Shown one piece after another: positions 22,391-34,922 of a stretch of 64,000 bases of DNA; positions within the stretch are counted from its first letter, which is position 1; each line of letters begins with the position of its first letter. The notes under the pieces were generated by a model. It searched no databases, was not told the DNA's origin, and saw nothing but the letters and a program-made list of their open reading frames with translations. The translations under genes and the position numbers were made by a program. The stretch is from Larix kaempferi (taxonomy: Eukaryota; Streptophyta; Pinopsida; Pinales; Pinaceae): assembly GCA_027924585.1 (NCBI GenBank), contig BSBM01000125.1:2175001-2239000 (forward strand). Reading direction: 5' to 3'.

Positions 22391-24180
22391 CACAGTAGAA
22401 GTGTTCAATTTATGCATCTATCTTACAATCATTTTAGTTAATCACATAAAAGATTATATAATAAGAAAAAAGTAAAATACTTCTATTTAATTTACATTCT
22501 ACTTTGTAAAAATGGAACAATCTTACAAGATGCAACATAATACATAAAACGATTTGCAGCAACATTCTTTGGCTTTCGATTTCTCTTGCATAAAAATATT
22601 ACAAAGCTTTCATAGATATCCAAAGAACACTTATGTCAGCGCCTCCTTCCATCTTACTTCGAATACAAAATTTACAGAAGACAGAGTGTTTCAGGAAAAA
22701 GAAATCCCTTCAACTCTATGGAGACCCCCGCACTTTTCTGCCATTCAAAAAATGCATTTATAGGATCAAAAGGATAAGTGTCTCTCAAAAGCAAAACAAC
22801 AAATTCCCTTGAAAGAAGCAAGATCTAACTGTTGGAAGCTTTATCCCTGTGATAGGTGAAGAGTATGAGCTGTCATTTCTTGGGTGGATCGAGCTTCTCT
22901 CCTCGAACCGAGCTGAGTTATCCCACCACCTACAAATTGTTATGAGCTGGAATCATCTGTAGCACTAATCGCTACACGTTTTCAGGTTTGACGAGTTTTG
23001 CAACTTGATAATATATTTTTCGATGCTTAACCTCTGCAAGCCTTCAATAAAGATAAAATTGATCAAGTCCCTTCAATGGTATTCTTTTATTTAAATTCAC
23101 AATTTAATATTTTAAATAACTTTTAAAGAATGGTGTCCCTCCATAATGCCGATATTTTCTGCTGCGAAATTGTGAAAGCCTTATGATTTGGTAATGTTGG
23201 CATGATTTCAACCGATTTGTAGCTTGCTTGAAGGGAAATCAACTCTCTGCATTTACATGTTTTTGAGGTTTATAAGGCACATGGAACAATCTAATAAGAT
23301 GGCTATCATTGTGTTTGTTTGAAACTTGGTAATACTATGCTGAAAAGATGGGCCGTTCTGAAGATTTCTCTATTCTCGTAAAATTAACTGCCCTTAACAT
23401 CTCAGAGATACCTAACCCACATGGCAAATTGTTTATTGACTGTCTTTTTTCACGATGATAGCTTTCCTAACACGCAGATAGCACGACCTTAGCATTCAAA
23501 TTCATGACCCCTTTGACAACATATTCTTGGTACTGATCCTCCATGATCTCCGAAATCTATTTTTCCACTTCATGTTGTAGTGAGATCTCTCATTGATATT
23601 GTTGCTATTAGGTCATAATCGATGAACAGGTGGGTTGTGTTATCTTAATCTTTTAGACGGGATTAGGGAAATCGGGTAAGCTTACAACATTTCCTTCATA
23701 TCAAGCAAATCACTAGTTGAGCTACATCCACAATAAACACAAGACTTTATTTGTAAAAATTAAATTTATATACATGAATACCTATTAATGATTGATATAT
23801 TTATTTATTAACAATCTTTTAGTTTTAGGAGACAATGTATTATAAATGAATTTTTAGTGAGGAAAACATAAGTAAAATATAACTTTAGTTATATACAAAT
23901 GCAAATTTTATTTTAATATATATACATATTTTTATTTATTTTAATATAAAAAAATAAAACAAATTCAAATATTTAACTATCAAATGACACAAGCCCAAAA
24001 GAAAACAAATTTAATTAATTAAGTCAATCTACAAATATAATCAAATATAACTGTAAAAGTAACCAAGGTTGTTGAATGAAGTCCATCAAAAGGAAATACT
24101 ACCTGAACATAGCAAAAATAAATATTGAACCCTTAAATGTAAGATAACTGAATATAGCAACAATAAATATTGAACCCTTA
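22391..24180. other. unassigned AT-rich DNA with a partial SINE-like match
   Basis: No coding motif. At 23683-23731 there is a 48-nt match to the tRNA-like head of the SINE at 24850-25074 (shared ACAACATTTCCTTCATATCA and GTTGAGCTACA), so a SINE fragment lies here. The rest is AT-rich, with runs of A/T near 23750-24000. Confidence 0.4.
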
Positions 24181-24217
24181 AATGTAAGATAACACCAATG
24201 TAGATCCATCTCAAACT

Positions 24218-24752
24218 CAGATCTATCAAGCACCGAGAGGGATCCAATTTCTTGAGGTGTATTTATTTTTTTAAATTTAAACTCAAGAAATTTGATCTCT
24301 CTTGATTGATAGATCCGGGTTTAAGTTTTAAGTTTTTATTTTATAAACGAATATCTATTTTTTAATTACTTTTCATAATATTTTATTTTATGAATCAACA
24401 TAGATTTATATATTTTATTTTATGAACCAACATTAATTTTTTAATTAATGTTTTCTAAATTTTTTTTATGTTGTTTCCGACTTAATATATCATAATATAT
24501 ATTACTTTTTACAAATGGTACATGTTACATCTCTCATACTATTACTTTTTACATTTTATTATATTCGAAAAACGTTACATGTTATATCCGTTACATGTTA
24601 CAAGATCTCCCCCATACTATTACTTTTTATTTTTACATTTTATTATATTCGACAAATGTTACATGTTACATTCGTTACATGTTACAAGATCTCCCCCATA
24701 CTGGGCTGTAGAGTCTCCCCCATACTGGGCTGTAGAGCACCTCTTGGCACAA
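24218..24752 (+). mobile_element. foldback/MITE-like element, copy 1
   Basis: The left end has GATCTATCAAGCACCGAGAGG and the right end has AGAGCACCTCTTGGC, which are inverted with respect to each other (GC-CGAGAGGTGC core). Inside, 24218-24255 also pairs with 24282-24316. The right half holds repeated ATTACTTTTTACATTTTATT and GTTACATGTTACAAGATCTCC. The same ends and words recur at 43528-44058, so this is a dispersed non-coding family. No transposase is encoded. Exact ends and target duplication are not resolved. Confidence 0.5.
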
Positions 24753-24831
24753 TAATTTTTTTTCTTATTTTAAATCAAAATACGATTAACATGCAAAATA
24801 GTACCAAAAAACAGATTATTTAAACGAAAGT

Positions 24832-25092
24832 AAGACCATGATAAACATTTTTGTTTTGTAACTAGGAGAATCAGCAATTGGGATGATGCTGGTACTCGCG
24901 TGACACGGGGTTCAGGGATCCAATCCCGTCCACTACCACTATACCCCTAGGTGCACCCACACAACCCGCAAGCATGGGGCACGGGTAAGCTAGGGTGATT
25001 TGAACTTGTGACCTCCATTTACAACATTTCCTTCATATCAAGCCAATCGCCGGTTGAGCTACACCCCTGCGGGCAAGACCTTGATAAACATT
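24832..25092 (-). mobile_element. tRNA-derived SINE with an 18-bp target duplication
   Basis: The body is 24850-25074 (225 bp) on the minus strand. Flanking copies AAGACC(A/T)TGATAAACATT at 24832-24849 and 25075-25092 match in 17 of 18 positions. The head has a pol III A box (GTAGCTCAACCGG) and B box (AAGTTCAAATC) about 45 nt apart. The 3' end is A-rich (ACAAAACAAAA). These are the marks of LINE-machinery insertion of a pol III transcript. A partial copy of the head lies at 23683-23731. The family is not one I can name. Confidence 0.8.
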
Positions 25093-26220
25093 AATGATTT
25101 AGTTAAAATACACATTTCTATGCTCGTCTTCAAACTTCGACATACACTCCTTTATGACATGAGATAAATTGCACATGAATGGCCTTACTTGAATTATTTT
25201 AGCTTTGCCAAAGATGATAAAATTGCATAAAAGACAAGATTTTTTATCCTAAGTTAAAAGGCTTGTAAAATTTGTTTTATCAAAATCAAAACTAAGGGCC
25301 TGCTTCCATTCCTTAATAGACATTCTTTCAAAGCATAGAATGAATGTATATAAAGAAAATTTAATTGAATTAATTTGATTTTGTCAAAGAGTAAAATATT
25401 ACAGAAAATAAATGATTTCAAACAAAAGTTCAAGACTTGTAAAAGATATGTATCATGCAAATCCTAAAATTGTGAGCTTGTTTCCACTCTTTGATGTATA
25501 CTCTTCTTAGAGGTGGATCAAAATATTTAAAATTAAATGTTTAATCAAATTATTTCAATCCTCCAAAATGATCATTTAATTTGATTATGGATTGAAGTCC
25601 AAAGATGGACTAGGTTGTCAAAACATGAAATTAATCCAACTTAAGCAAAGTGAGGTAAGAAATCAACTTGAATATGTTCAAATATGAACATGCAAGCGTT
25701 AATTCACCAAGAATCCAAAATACTGAAGCAACCCAGGTAAGCCAAACCACCAAATCCTTATTTCATGAAAGATAAGTGAAAGAAATAAGAAGCCGTATAA
25801 AAACAAGGATCTAAGAAAGGAAACCATCAAATCATATTTTCAAATAAAGTGAGACAAAATCAAGGGAAACTAAAAGTAATATTTCTACAAAATTCAAATG
25901 GCGGCCCCTTTATTTTTGTAAAAATTAAGGGGATTTGTTGAGGGCTCAATGGACCGTTGCTTAATTTTTGCAAGGACCGACCCTAAAGAATCCAAGAGTG
26001 GTGAGGGTCTTGACCCCACACCCACCAAATCTTGTGGAAAAAAGGGCCCTCCTCTACTTTGGTTGTGCCCACTCTCACTCTCCCTATTGCGGAAGATACA
26101 CCTTATTCATCTATGGGAATAGTGATTAAGGAATTGCAAGGATTGGGAGCCACGCATGCACTGGTGTCAGTTGTGGAAAAATATGTGCTCCTTTGAGGAC
26201 ATTGAAAAGTCAACACATTT
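25093..26220. other. unassigned AT-rich DNA
   Basis: No domain or repeat structure seen. A segment at 25900-26060 is richer in G/C and may be an old LTR fragment, but nothing matches it in the window. Confidence 0.3.
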
Positions 26221-26970
26221 GAGCCAATTTGAGGTCTAAAATGCGCCTTATAAGAAAACGAGTCATTGATGCATTGGAATTTGAGAACCAATAGAATTTC
26301 AAGAAAATGAGTCAAGCATAATGGTTGACTTGGCATTTTTGGCATAAATAACTATTTTTTATTTCGTATTCAATTTATCTCCCCGTGGTTTTACTCAAAT
26401 TTTGAGCGGGAGCACTCTTTGAATGTAAAATTTAATTTTGCATCCAACGAGTTCCTACATTGCATATTTTTGATGGACCCCACCCCATGAAAAGTGAGAA
26501 ACACATAAAAAAAATGTATTACTTTCAATTCAACATCCAATGAGTACCCACATTTTTTTATGTACCCGCTCAAAAGTAACACATTTTTTTATATGTATTT
26601 CTCATTTTTTGTGGGGTAGGGTCCATCATAAGCATGTAGTGTGGGTACTCGTAGGATGCAAAATTAAAAGTAACACACACACACACACACACACATATAC
26701 ATTTTTTTATTTTTTATATTTTTTTATATGTTTTCTCATTTTTCATGGATATGGGTCCATCAAAAGTATGTAGTGTGGGTATTCATTGGACGTGGGATTG
26801 AATTCCACATCCAATGAGTGCTCCCACTCAAAATTTGAGTAAAACCATGAGGAGATAAATTGAAAATACAAAAAAGTAGTTTTTGCCTCTTTTCCTTCAA
26901 AATTTATAACTATTATTTTATTATTTTCTTTACGAGGCCTATTTTAGACCTCAAATTTGCTCTAATGATG
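26221..26970. mobile_element. long-hairpin foldback element, about 750 bp
   Basis: Left-arm blocks GAGCCAATTTGAGGTCTAAA (26221) and TTCAATTTATCTCC...GGTTTTACTCAAATTTTGAG (26368-26400) recur in reverse complement at 26930-26970 and 26825-26866. Inner blocks with GGACCC and CCCACACTACAT also pair across the centre. The arms total roughly 200 bp with gaps, so the whole unit can fold back. A (CA)n run at 26672-26694 lies inside. No coding capacity. It resembles Mutator-type or foldback MITEs; no target duplication was settled. Confidence 0.6.
26672..26694 (+). repeat. (AC)n microsatellite
   Basis: An uninterrupted AC dinucleotide run of about 23 nt within the foldback element. Confidence 0.9.
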
Positions 26971-29000
26971 AAATCCCCCCATCATCAATATTGTAGACGA
27001 CAAACTAGATATTGTTATGACTGTGGGATAGGGGTCTTGGTCGTCCATGAAGTTAAGGATACTCCACCAAGCCACACAAGCTAGCCAATGTCCATCGATA
27101 TTGAAGCAAAGGTTAGAAAGGATGTTGATAGCACCACCTTAGGAGGGTATATCATTGATCACACACATTAGAATGCTGCTAGTAGTAGTGGTGGGGACCT
27201 TCCACAGTTCTCTCCTCCTACAATACATGAGATAATGGAAGCTAACCCCAATCCTAAAGTTATCGTGGGGGTGGCTCAAGGATAGGAGTTTCCATAATTG
27301 ATCCCTATCACCCCCCTCCCTCCTCTTACTTCTTGGATAGCTTATCCATCATGGTGCACTTGCAATATTTTGTGTAGGATTTGGAGCATTATCGGACAAT
27401 GTTGCAAATCTATCAACAGTAGGTTGACATCATTCCATTTTTTATCGAGGCTGCCCAAATCTGTATTTTTTAGCACCATCAAGAAACACAAATGAAAATA
27501 GAGGCAAAGGTATAGATTTATTACAAATTGGAACCATCTATTTCTAGTGGGAAACCATTAAATTGGAATCCTCCAACTAGTACTGCCTCCTCCATAGATA
27601 TGTAAGGCCGGTCTACTCCTCAACTTTTATAGATGATGCCTGCCTCTACCATTGAAGTGGAGACCATGATTGTCAAGGTGGAACATGATCATCATGTTAC
27701 AAAAATGGCCTATCAACATATGGAGTTTCAACTCACTGTTTCCATTACAAAAAGAGAAGCAAAGCATTAGGCATGATCAGAAGTGGCACAAGTGGTAGAT
27801 GCAATCTCTCATTAGATGGATGAGATTTTTCCAGAGGTCCGACATCAATGCCATGATGTCTTGGAAGAAGTCTCTTTTTCCAACCCTATGATGGTATTTA
27901 GTCGCTCTACTCCTCCTGGGAGACATTGGAGACTAAATTTGGTGCCCCGTGACAAGAATTGGCCACTATCCAAGGCCAGATCATGAAGCAATGACAAGAA
28001 CTCATGGCCGAAATCCCTTTGATTGTAATAGAAATCCAAAACACTTATGCTCACCTTCACGAGCTCACAACATAAAGAAATGATATCTTATCCACTTTCC
28101 AAGATTGGGTGGGTTTGCTTAAGAATATATAAATTCCTATGGATGATTTGTGAGAAAATATTAAGCAGATCTTTGAGGAGGCATAGGCTCTGACCAACCC
28201 CTAGAGAAACACCGAAAATATGAATAAATTCAAGTTGCTGACACCCAACTTGAGTCCCTTCATGAAGTTGATGTTGCCACTAAAAAGACTATCTATGACT
28301 TTAGAGATACAACATAATCAACATATCTCATGTTGTAGTAGTTAGCATCTTTTGCGAATTATGAGTGGCAGGGATTACACCAATGATAGACTTCGACAAA
28401 AAATAGTGAGAAATACCAGACATTCATCACTAGCATCAATATTTTGTTGGATAAGTGGAAGGCGGAGGTGGAATTGAGCAATTCCAAAGTAAAACCCTGT
28501 AAGTGGTTCCCGAGTTGGCCCCTTCATTTGAAGGACGAGAAGAGTAGAAGAGTTGAGTTGAGGGAAATTCAATGATAGTGTTCAGGGCTTGTTGGTCCCT
28601 TCATTTTTGAAGAATTAGTCATGAAATATGGGCATGCAGTCAACATAGAAAGGATTGTAGAAAGTGGATGTAGACGAAGATAAGATGGATAGCTAATATT
28701 CCCATGTGAACAATTTGAACTGTAAACTGCCTTGACGTGGTTAGAACTAACCATTGAGATGTATAAAAATGGTAATAAGAGCCAAGGAAAGGGGTTCTTG
28801 TTATTATTGGTTGTTGACGATTAGTGGATTGGTAGATCTAAAGGTGACATAAGGCCAAGAGAAAGTTGGGATGTGTTCCCTGATGTAATGGGTGGGATCT
28901 AGGAACCAAAGGGTTAGTTGTGAAACATAACACCTCTAAGAATTATAATCATTGAGAGTGTACTCTGTTTTGATAAACAAGACATAATAAGTGTTGGTGC
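26971..29000 (+). other. decayed, unrecognised coding-like remnant
   Basis: The plus strand here has a less AT-biased composition and several neighbouring short open blocks (for example 27298-27495, and text such as VRKDVDSTTLGGYIIDHTH near 27110). They look like parts of one old coding sequence broken by stops and frameshifts. No catalytic motif or zinc knuckle is visible, so I cannot say whether it derives from a retroelement gag or a host gene. Confidence 0.25.
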
Positions 29001-31108
29001 CCCTTTAAATTTTGTGTTATGATAATATATGTGATGAATCTATCTTATATTTCTTTTCTAATTGCGACGCATGTTTAGTGGATGATATCAGTTTAGTTTT
29101 TATTTCTATTGCACAACTTAGTAATTAGTTAAAATATTGTATCTTCGCTAGTATTTCCATAATATTTCATTGGATGCGATTGTGCTTCGGGTGAGACGTT
29201 CTTGTCCTTGGGGGAAGAATGAAAATGCCAATGCATTTATAATACAATGGAACCTTGTTGGCCCTTGTGTAGAACCTTGCTATTTGAACTTTTTGCATCA
29301 ACATCAAGTAAATAGATCGACCTTACTCCTATAGTTGATTTTTCAATTCTAATGTAGCTAGTCCCTGCAAATTTTGATTTATGAAAATCATTCCAATTAT
29401 GCAAGTATGCTAAATTTTCTACAAGTATATTTCATTAGGCGAAGCATCAATTGATTTCAGAGTTTGGTTTGCAATGTAACTTTCTAGTTGTAGATTAGAA
29501 TTTAAATTTCTTCCTGTAGAAGCATAATAGAAAACCATGAGTAAATAAAGAAACTAGGGCCCGCAGATATAGTGCATGGAATCATGTAAGCATTTGGACC
29601 CTGAGTTGACAAATTAATGCACAATCCATTTTATTACTCGCACTTCCAATGATAGGATCTCATACACAGTGGTTTGAATTTATACTCAGGGCATATAGAT
29701 GCATGAATCAAGTGAGAAATACAAAAAATATATTTTCATGGTGCAATAAGAGCCACCAGGATCATTAATTACCTTGTAGGAAAATTGGTGAGAGGAAGAA
29801 AACATTGTTGAATGGGGATTCCATTGTAAAGGGGAGAAAAAACCCAAAGGGGAAGTATAAAACATTCATTGAAGGACATGGAAAACAATGAGAAAAATCC
29901 TGAGAAAACATCTCTTCATTGCTTTGGTTTGGCATTAATATCAATACTCTCAGCCTCGAATAAAAATTTCACCTTTGCGTGAGTTATATTTATTTTACTA
30001 ATAACATCCCTATCCATGCCATCCACATCTTGTTCCTATGACAAATTTTGGAAATGCACAATCTAATTTTTAGACAGTTGGTCATTCCACCTCAACTCAT
30101 TTCATCTCATGTTTCATGTTGGAAGCTATTGCTCTATTATGTTTTTTAGGGTTAATGACAAGTTAATATGATTGGGGTAACTTCCTTTCATACATTTGAC
30201 CTACTTGGCTTCCAAATATTGGCTCCTTGACTCAATGCCTATGATGCATTAATACACACGAACATGGGTACCTATTACAACAAAATGGTTATATATTTAC
30301 TTGTAGTGGAATCGCTTGTTCTTACCCTATGTTTTCAAAACCTAGGCTTTTGAATAGTCTTTCATGTGTATATGTCTCCACCTATATATCATAGCTACAA
30401 AGCATGCCATCCAAATATTTTATTGTCAACACACTACCTCCGTAACCCTATTCAAAATCTTATTCCACCTACATTACAAGCCTCCATTCAATGCCCTGTA
30501 TAACAATAGACATTGTCTTGTTGGTCCCTATAAGCCTATTGCAACATTAATGCATGTTAAATCAATTTAAATTTGTTTAAGGTGTTGGTTGGTTGCATTA
30601 CTCTTGGAGCATCATGTTTTTTTCTATCCCAATGAAAAACACTATGGAAGCATAATAGGATGAGGTATAAGCATGTTTCATCAGTTAGAGGAAGACATGA
30701 CAATCACTCCAACATCTTAAGGTAAGTCCATGAAAAATCCTCAATTATTCCTATGATTTAAAGGGTGATCAAATGAATGATGTCCTGAACTTGGTATCTT
30801 CCAAATCCAAAAATTAATTCATTGACATTCAACCTAAAAATAATGACTTAGCCCATATTTGAATTCTTTAAGGACTCTAAGAAACATTATGATGGTTTTA
30901 AGAACAAGTATAAAGTTCCATAATCTATTCTCCACTTGGGATTAGGCTTACATTTTATTTTTATGTAAAAGGTTTATGTCATATTAGGTTGCATATGCAA
31001 TTCATCCTTAGATAAACCCCAATGCAGACAACTTGATGCCTTTATACTTAAAATATGAAGATAATAATTTGGAACTATCTTGACACTCCCCTACCCTTCG
31101 AAAATCCT

Positions 31109-31290
31109 TATCCTTTGTACTTACACCAAATGGTTAAGCCCAACTCTTTCCATAACATATTGAATTGATGAATTTACTAAAAATATAGTTTGGAAAAAGT
31201 ATCCTTTGTACTTACACCAAATGGTTAAGCCCAACTCTTTCCATAACATATTGAATTGATGAATTTACTAAAAATATAGTTTGGAAAAAG
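31109..31290 (+). repeat. perfect 91-bp tandem duplication
   Basis: 31109-31199 and 31200-31290 are identical over 91 bp by eye, starting TATCCTTTGTAC and ending TTTGGAAAAAG. Everything around is heavily diverged, so this duplication should be recent or be an assembly artefact. Confidence 0.9.
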
Positions 31291-31506
31291 TATTTTGAGG
31301 AACCAAATGAATGAATTAAAATTTTTTTTTATATGAAATATGGTCCTTGGAGTCTAGTTTCCATGCCAACTTGAATTACTTCATTTTGATATTGGATGAA
31401 AATATTATGAAACAATGATTGCTTATCTAATACTATGCATTGTCACTGCATGTTCATTATTACATTTATATGTCAATTCAAACTAGTTTTAAAACATTTT
31501 TCTAGT

Positions 31507-31507
<1 letters not shown>

Positions 31508-31546
<39 letters not shown>
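31508..31546 (+). repeat. (AT)n microsatellite
   Basis: An uninterrupted run of about 39 nt of alternating T and A. Confidence 0.95.
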
Positions 31547-31549
<3 letters not shown>

Positions 31550-32279
31550 TAGAATCATGTCAATATGAAACACATGGAATATTTGTGCCAAAAATATTGA
31601 CTATTGATTCAAGCTAGAAGTTGAAAACAAATATATTATGCAAGTTGTTCCTTAGCATATTTGACATAATATATAGAATTTCCGTCAATTTTAAAAACAA
31701 GTTTCTACTAAATATATCCCAATAAATTTACTTCAGTATGGATTTTGAAGCACTCCAATCATATATCTTATGAAAATATTATCATCAAAACACTATTGGG
31801 TAGTCTAGGTTGGCCACCCCTCCTCAACATATTAAAAATGAAGCTTGCTTGATGGATTTGTTTTAGATTTGTTTGAAATGCATTGTTTGAAATGATTGTT
31901 TTATTAGAATAAGAAGATTCCTTACACCTCTCTTCATCCATAATCTCACCTTTTATTGTAGTTAAGTGCTATCTTTTTGCAGGTCAATAAAGGATCAGGA
32001 AGGTCAACCAATATATGAAGGAGTGATTTCCAAAGCGTTTTGAACTACTAAAACGACATTCCACCAAGACATCCAAAGAGTTAAAGAACATATTCTATTG
32101 AGTCACTCAAGGAACAATTCCTATAGTATAAGATCCTAAAATCTTTCTATAAAAGTGCCCAAGTTGCTAACTGACAAGACAAAGATTTCCCTTAAAGTTG
32201 CACATGGATAGAGAGATGAACAATGGAGAATTTGATCTAGATATTAACTGAAGACAAAGAAACATATAAATGCATAATT

Positions 32280-32626
32280 TTTTATGAACCAATATCCTTC
32301 ATATAGTATAAGAAACAATAATACACACCATGTACAACAATTTAAACATGGAGCACAACTCCAATATAGATAATAGAGATGTTTTACAAAATAATTCCTT
32401 AAAGAATAAGAGACCTTTCTCCAATTACCCCAAGACATTCATTTAATCATTTCACATGTCCCTCAACAATGACTACATGATCTATATATATACATATCCA
32501 CTCATTGCACATGAATCCCCTTTATTAGGTTGATCCTATTACATATGCATTTAGCCCCATATATGTTCCCCTTGGGTCTTATTATATACACTTAACCCCA
32601 TGTATGACCCCTCTTGGGTCATATCA
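32280..32626 (-). repeat. 3' LTR of the short LTR element
   Basis: 347 bp, aligning with 34576-34922. The first bases are TTTTATGAACC, so the terminal TG has mutated to TT. Both copies keep the words CACACCATGTACAACAAT and CACATGTCCCTCAACAATG. Confidence 0.9.
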
Positions 32627-32641
32627 TAGTACCCTCCTTTG
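32627..32641 (-). promoter_or_regulatory. polypurine tract of the short LTR element
   Basis: On the minus strand AAAGGAGGGTACTA runs directly into the TGATATGACC start of the 3' LTR. Confidence 0.6.
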
Positions 32642-33023
32642 AAAATATTTGTCCTCAAAGCTTTGTAGTTAACGTCTTTACATCATGTGATGAAACCAAG
32701 TAATAGGATTTTCTTATATTCCCACTTTCTTGATGCCATTGATGATGATCCATCCGTCCAAATTTGATTCTTTTTGCTCTCAATCCTTGATAGCTAGTTG
32801 CTGCATAATTTTGATTACGTGGGTTGTGATTGTGAGTTCTCCAATTTGTTGTAGTTTCTGGTCTCTAATAACATCTTGTTGAATAATAGTTTTTTTATTC
32901 TTTGTTTTGTGAATATTGTCAAGTATTCCATATTATTCCTTGATAGTGTAACTATAGATATTCTTGTCTTTCTTGTAATATTTATTGCCAATATATTTTC
33001 ACATATGACGATCTTCCTTCATT

Positions 33024-33416
33024 CTACATACTCATATCATCAGTCTTATTTTTAGAGATAATGGTGTCCTCTATCATCTGTACTTGGTCTTTGATCGCTC
33101 TTTCCTTTGAGATAATACCCTCATATTTGACATGTACATCTTGAAGCTGGAGTTCAATTTCTTTAAGTATTTTCTGGCGTCCTTCTAGAATATCGTCTTC
33201 CTTCTCCTTTTGAAGTTGCAATGTGATTCCATCCATCAATTTCTTATGCCGTCCTTCAATTCTAGATTGCATTTCTGATTTCCCCTCATCTGTATTTAGA
33301 GCTTCTTCAACCTTCTTGCAAATTTCATCTTGAATTATTTTGGTAGTCTCTTCATCCAAGATCATTGTTTTTTCTAATTTTGGCCATGCTTCTTTTCTTC
33401 TTTCAATCTCTTGACC
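33024..33416 (-). pseudogene. captured ARGLU1-like (arginine/glutamate-rich) fragment
   Basis: Minus-strand frame open from 33416, with an ATG at 33365 and stop at 33024 (113 residues from the ATG). It is highly charged and heptad-like, with blocks EETTKIIQDEI, KKVEEALNTDEGK, IEGRHKKLMDGI, QLQKEKEDDILEGRQK. These match the pattern of the conserved C-terminal coiled coil of plant ARGLU1 proteins, which act in splicing and transcription in the nucleus. The family's SR-rich N-terminus and its conserved C-terminal end are missing, and no intron is seen. It lies inside an LTR element in the sense direction, so I infer capture of part of a host transcript. The family call is from recall, not a search. 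Confidence 0.55.
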
Positions 33417-33639
33417 TCATTAAGTAGTTTTTTATTATGGTTTTGTAATCTGCATATTCCTTCATCCTTCTTTTTCAATTATTCCCTTGACTCATCCTTT
33501 TATTTTCTTAAAGTATTGAATTGGTTAATCAATAATTTATTGATGGAAATAGATTATTCATCATCTCGAACAAATCCATGGGATTGGTCTCATATTTATC
33601 TTCATTTCCACTAATTGTAGGTATTTTTATTTTTTTAAT

Positions 33640-34560
33640 TGAGGTATAAAAAAACCCTCAGCTTCTAACCTCGATATATTGAAAATAGTATAAAACATTG
33701 ATCATATAACTTTTCAACATATTATCCTGTGTTTCCTCTTTCTAATGAATTTTGAATCACCCCAAATCGGACCTTCCAGTCAAAAGTTATGCAATATTCA
33801 AAATAACATATCTTTTAAAACCCTATTTTGGATACTATCTTTCTCGTTGACCGTCCAACTGAGTTAAATCTGTAATTTAGAAACTTTTGAGTCTAAAATT
33901 GTTTCCTAGAGTATCTTGATATGTATTGTCTACAATGCCACAAGTTTGACCTAATTCTAATGTGCCAAGATAAAGTTAAGGTAACTTTCCCCAAACTTGT
34001 TATTTTTGTCCCTTTTAGAAGAAATAACGTGTATGGACTTACACATGTTCCCTTTTTCTGGATCAATTCTAAAATTGATACCACAATTACTAAGGTCTAT
34101 CTTTTTTCAAATGAAATAGGTATCACTCAATTTGGATATCTCAAGCACCATATATAACATTTTTTCCATAACACTTGTTTGAGACTCTGGACTAGTTAAA
34201 AACCCTAGCTTCCACAAAGTATAACTCTAAACCTATAATGAATCACGATCTTAAATTAATAACACACACACTACAATTTGTATCCTTTTTTCTTAATCAT
34301 TTCTTACTCTTGGATATTTCAAGCTTCATACATAACTATTTTACCCAGAACATTTGTTTGAGACTAGTTTTTGGACTAGCCAAAAATCCTAACTTCCACA
34401 GGGTATAACTTTGAACCTGTAATTAATCAAGACTTGAAATTTGTACCATAAATTTTTCGATATGTCCTCTATGTCCCCTCTACATTTTTATATCTAAAAT
34501 GTTCCCCCCCAAAAAAATTTATAGCAAAAATGCCAAGATGACTCGTTTTGGAAGCATCCA
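33640..34560 (-). other. leader of the short LTR element with an internal duplication
   Basis: Non-coding. Two diverged copies of a segment about 185 bp long lie at about 34130-34300 and 34315-34480, sharing GGACTAG, CTTCCACA and GTATAACT. No coding motif is present. Confidence 0.5.
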
Positions 34561-34561
34561 A

Positions 34562-34573
34562 AATCCGATACCA
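34562..34573 (-). promoter_or_regulatory. primer-binding site of the short LTR element
   Basis: On the minus strand TGGTATCGGATT lies 2 nt after the 5' LTR and keeps the first seven bases of the iMet site TGGTATCAGAGC. Confidence 0.7.
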
Positions 34574-34575
34574 AA

Positions 34576-34922
34576 TGTTATGAACCAATATCCTTAAGAT
34601 AGCATAAGAAATAAGAATACACACCATGTACAACAATGTAAACATGGAGCATGTTTCCAAGATGGATAACAAAGTTTATATACAAAATAAATCCTTAAAT
34701 AATAGGATATCCTTCTCCAGTTACCCCGAGACATTCATATAATTTTTTCACATGTCCCTCAACAATGGTTACATTAACTTTATATATACATACCCACTCA
34801 TTGCACATGAAGCCCCTTCATTAGGATGAACCTATTACATATGCATTTATCCCCATATATCCCCCCTTTAGGTCATATTATATACATTCAACCCCATATA
34901 TGACCCCCATTGGTTCATATCA
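34576..34922 (-). repeat. 5' LTR of the short LTR element
   Basis: 347 bp; plus-strand ends TGTTATGAACC and TTCATATCA. It aligns end to end with 32280-32626. Confidence 0.9.

Larger units (their letters stand above)
29001..32274. other. unassigned AT-rich DNA
   Basis: No gene or element recognised apart from the tandem duplication at 31109-31290 and the AT run at 31508-31546. Open frames are under 70 codons. Confidence 0.35.

Noticed and set aside
17780-22460. Target-site duplication of the first LINE
   Set aside because: Short similarities such as ATCTCT on both sides are too short and not at consistent positions.
26971-29000. Decayed gypsy gag
   Set aside because: No zinc knuckle, protease or capsid motif could be found; left as unrecognised.
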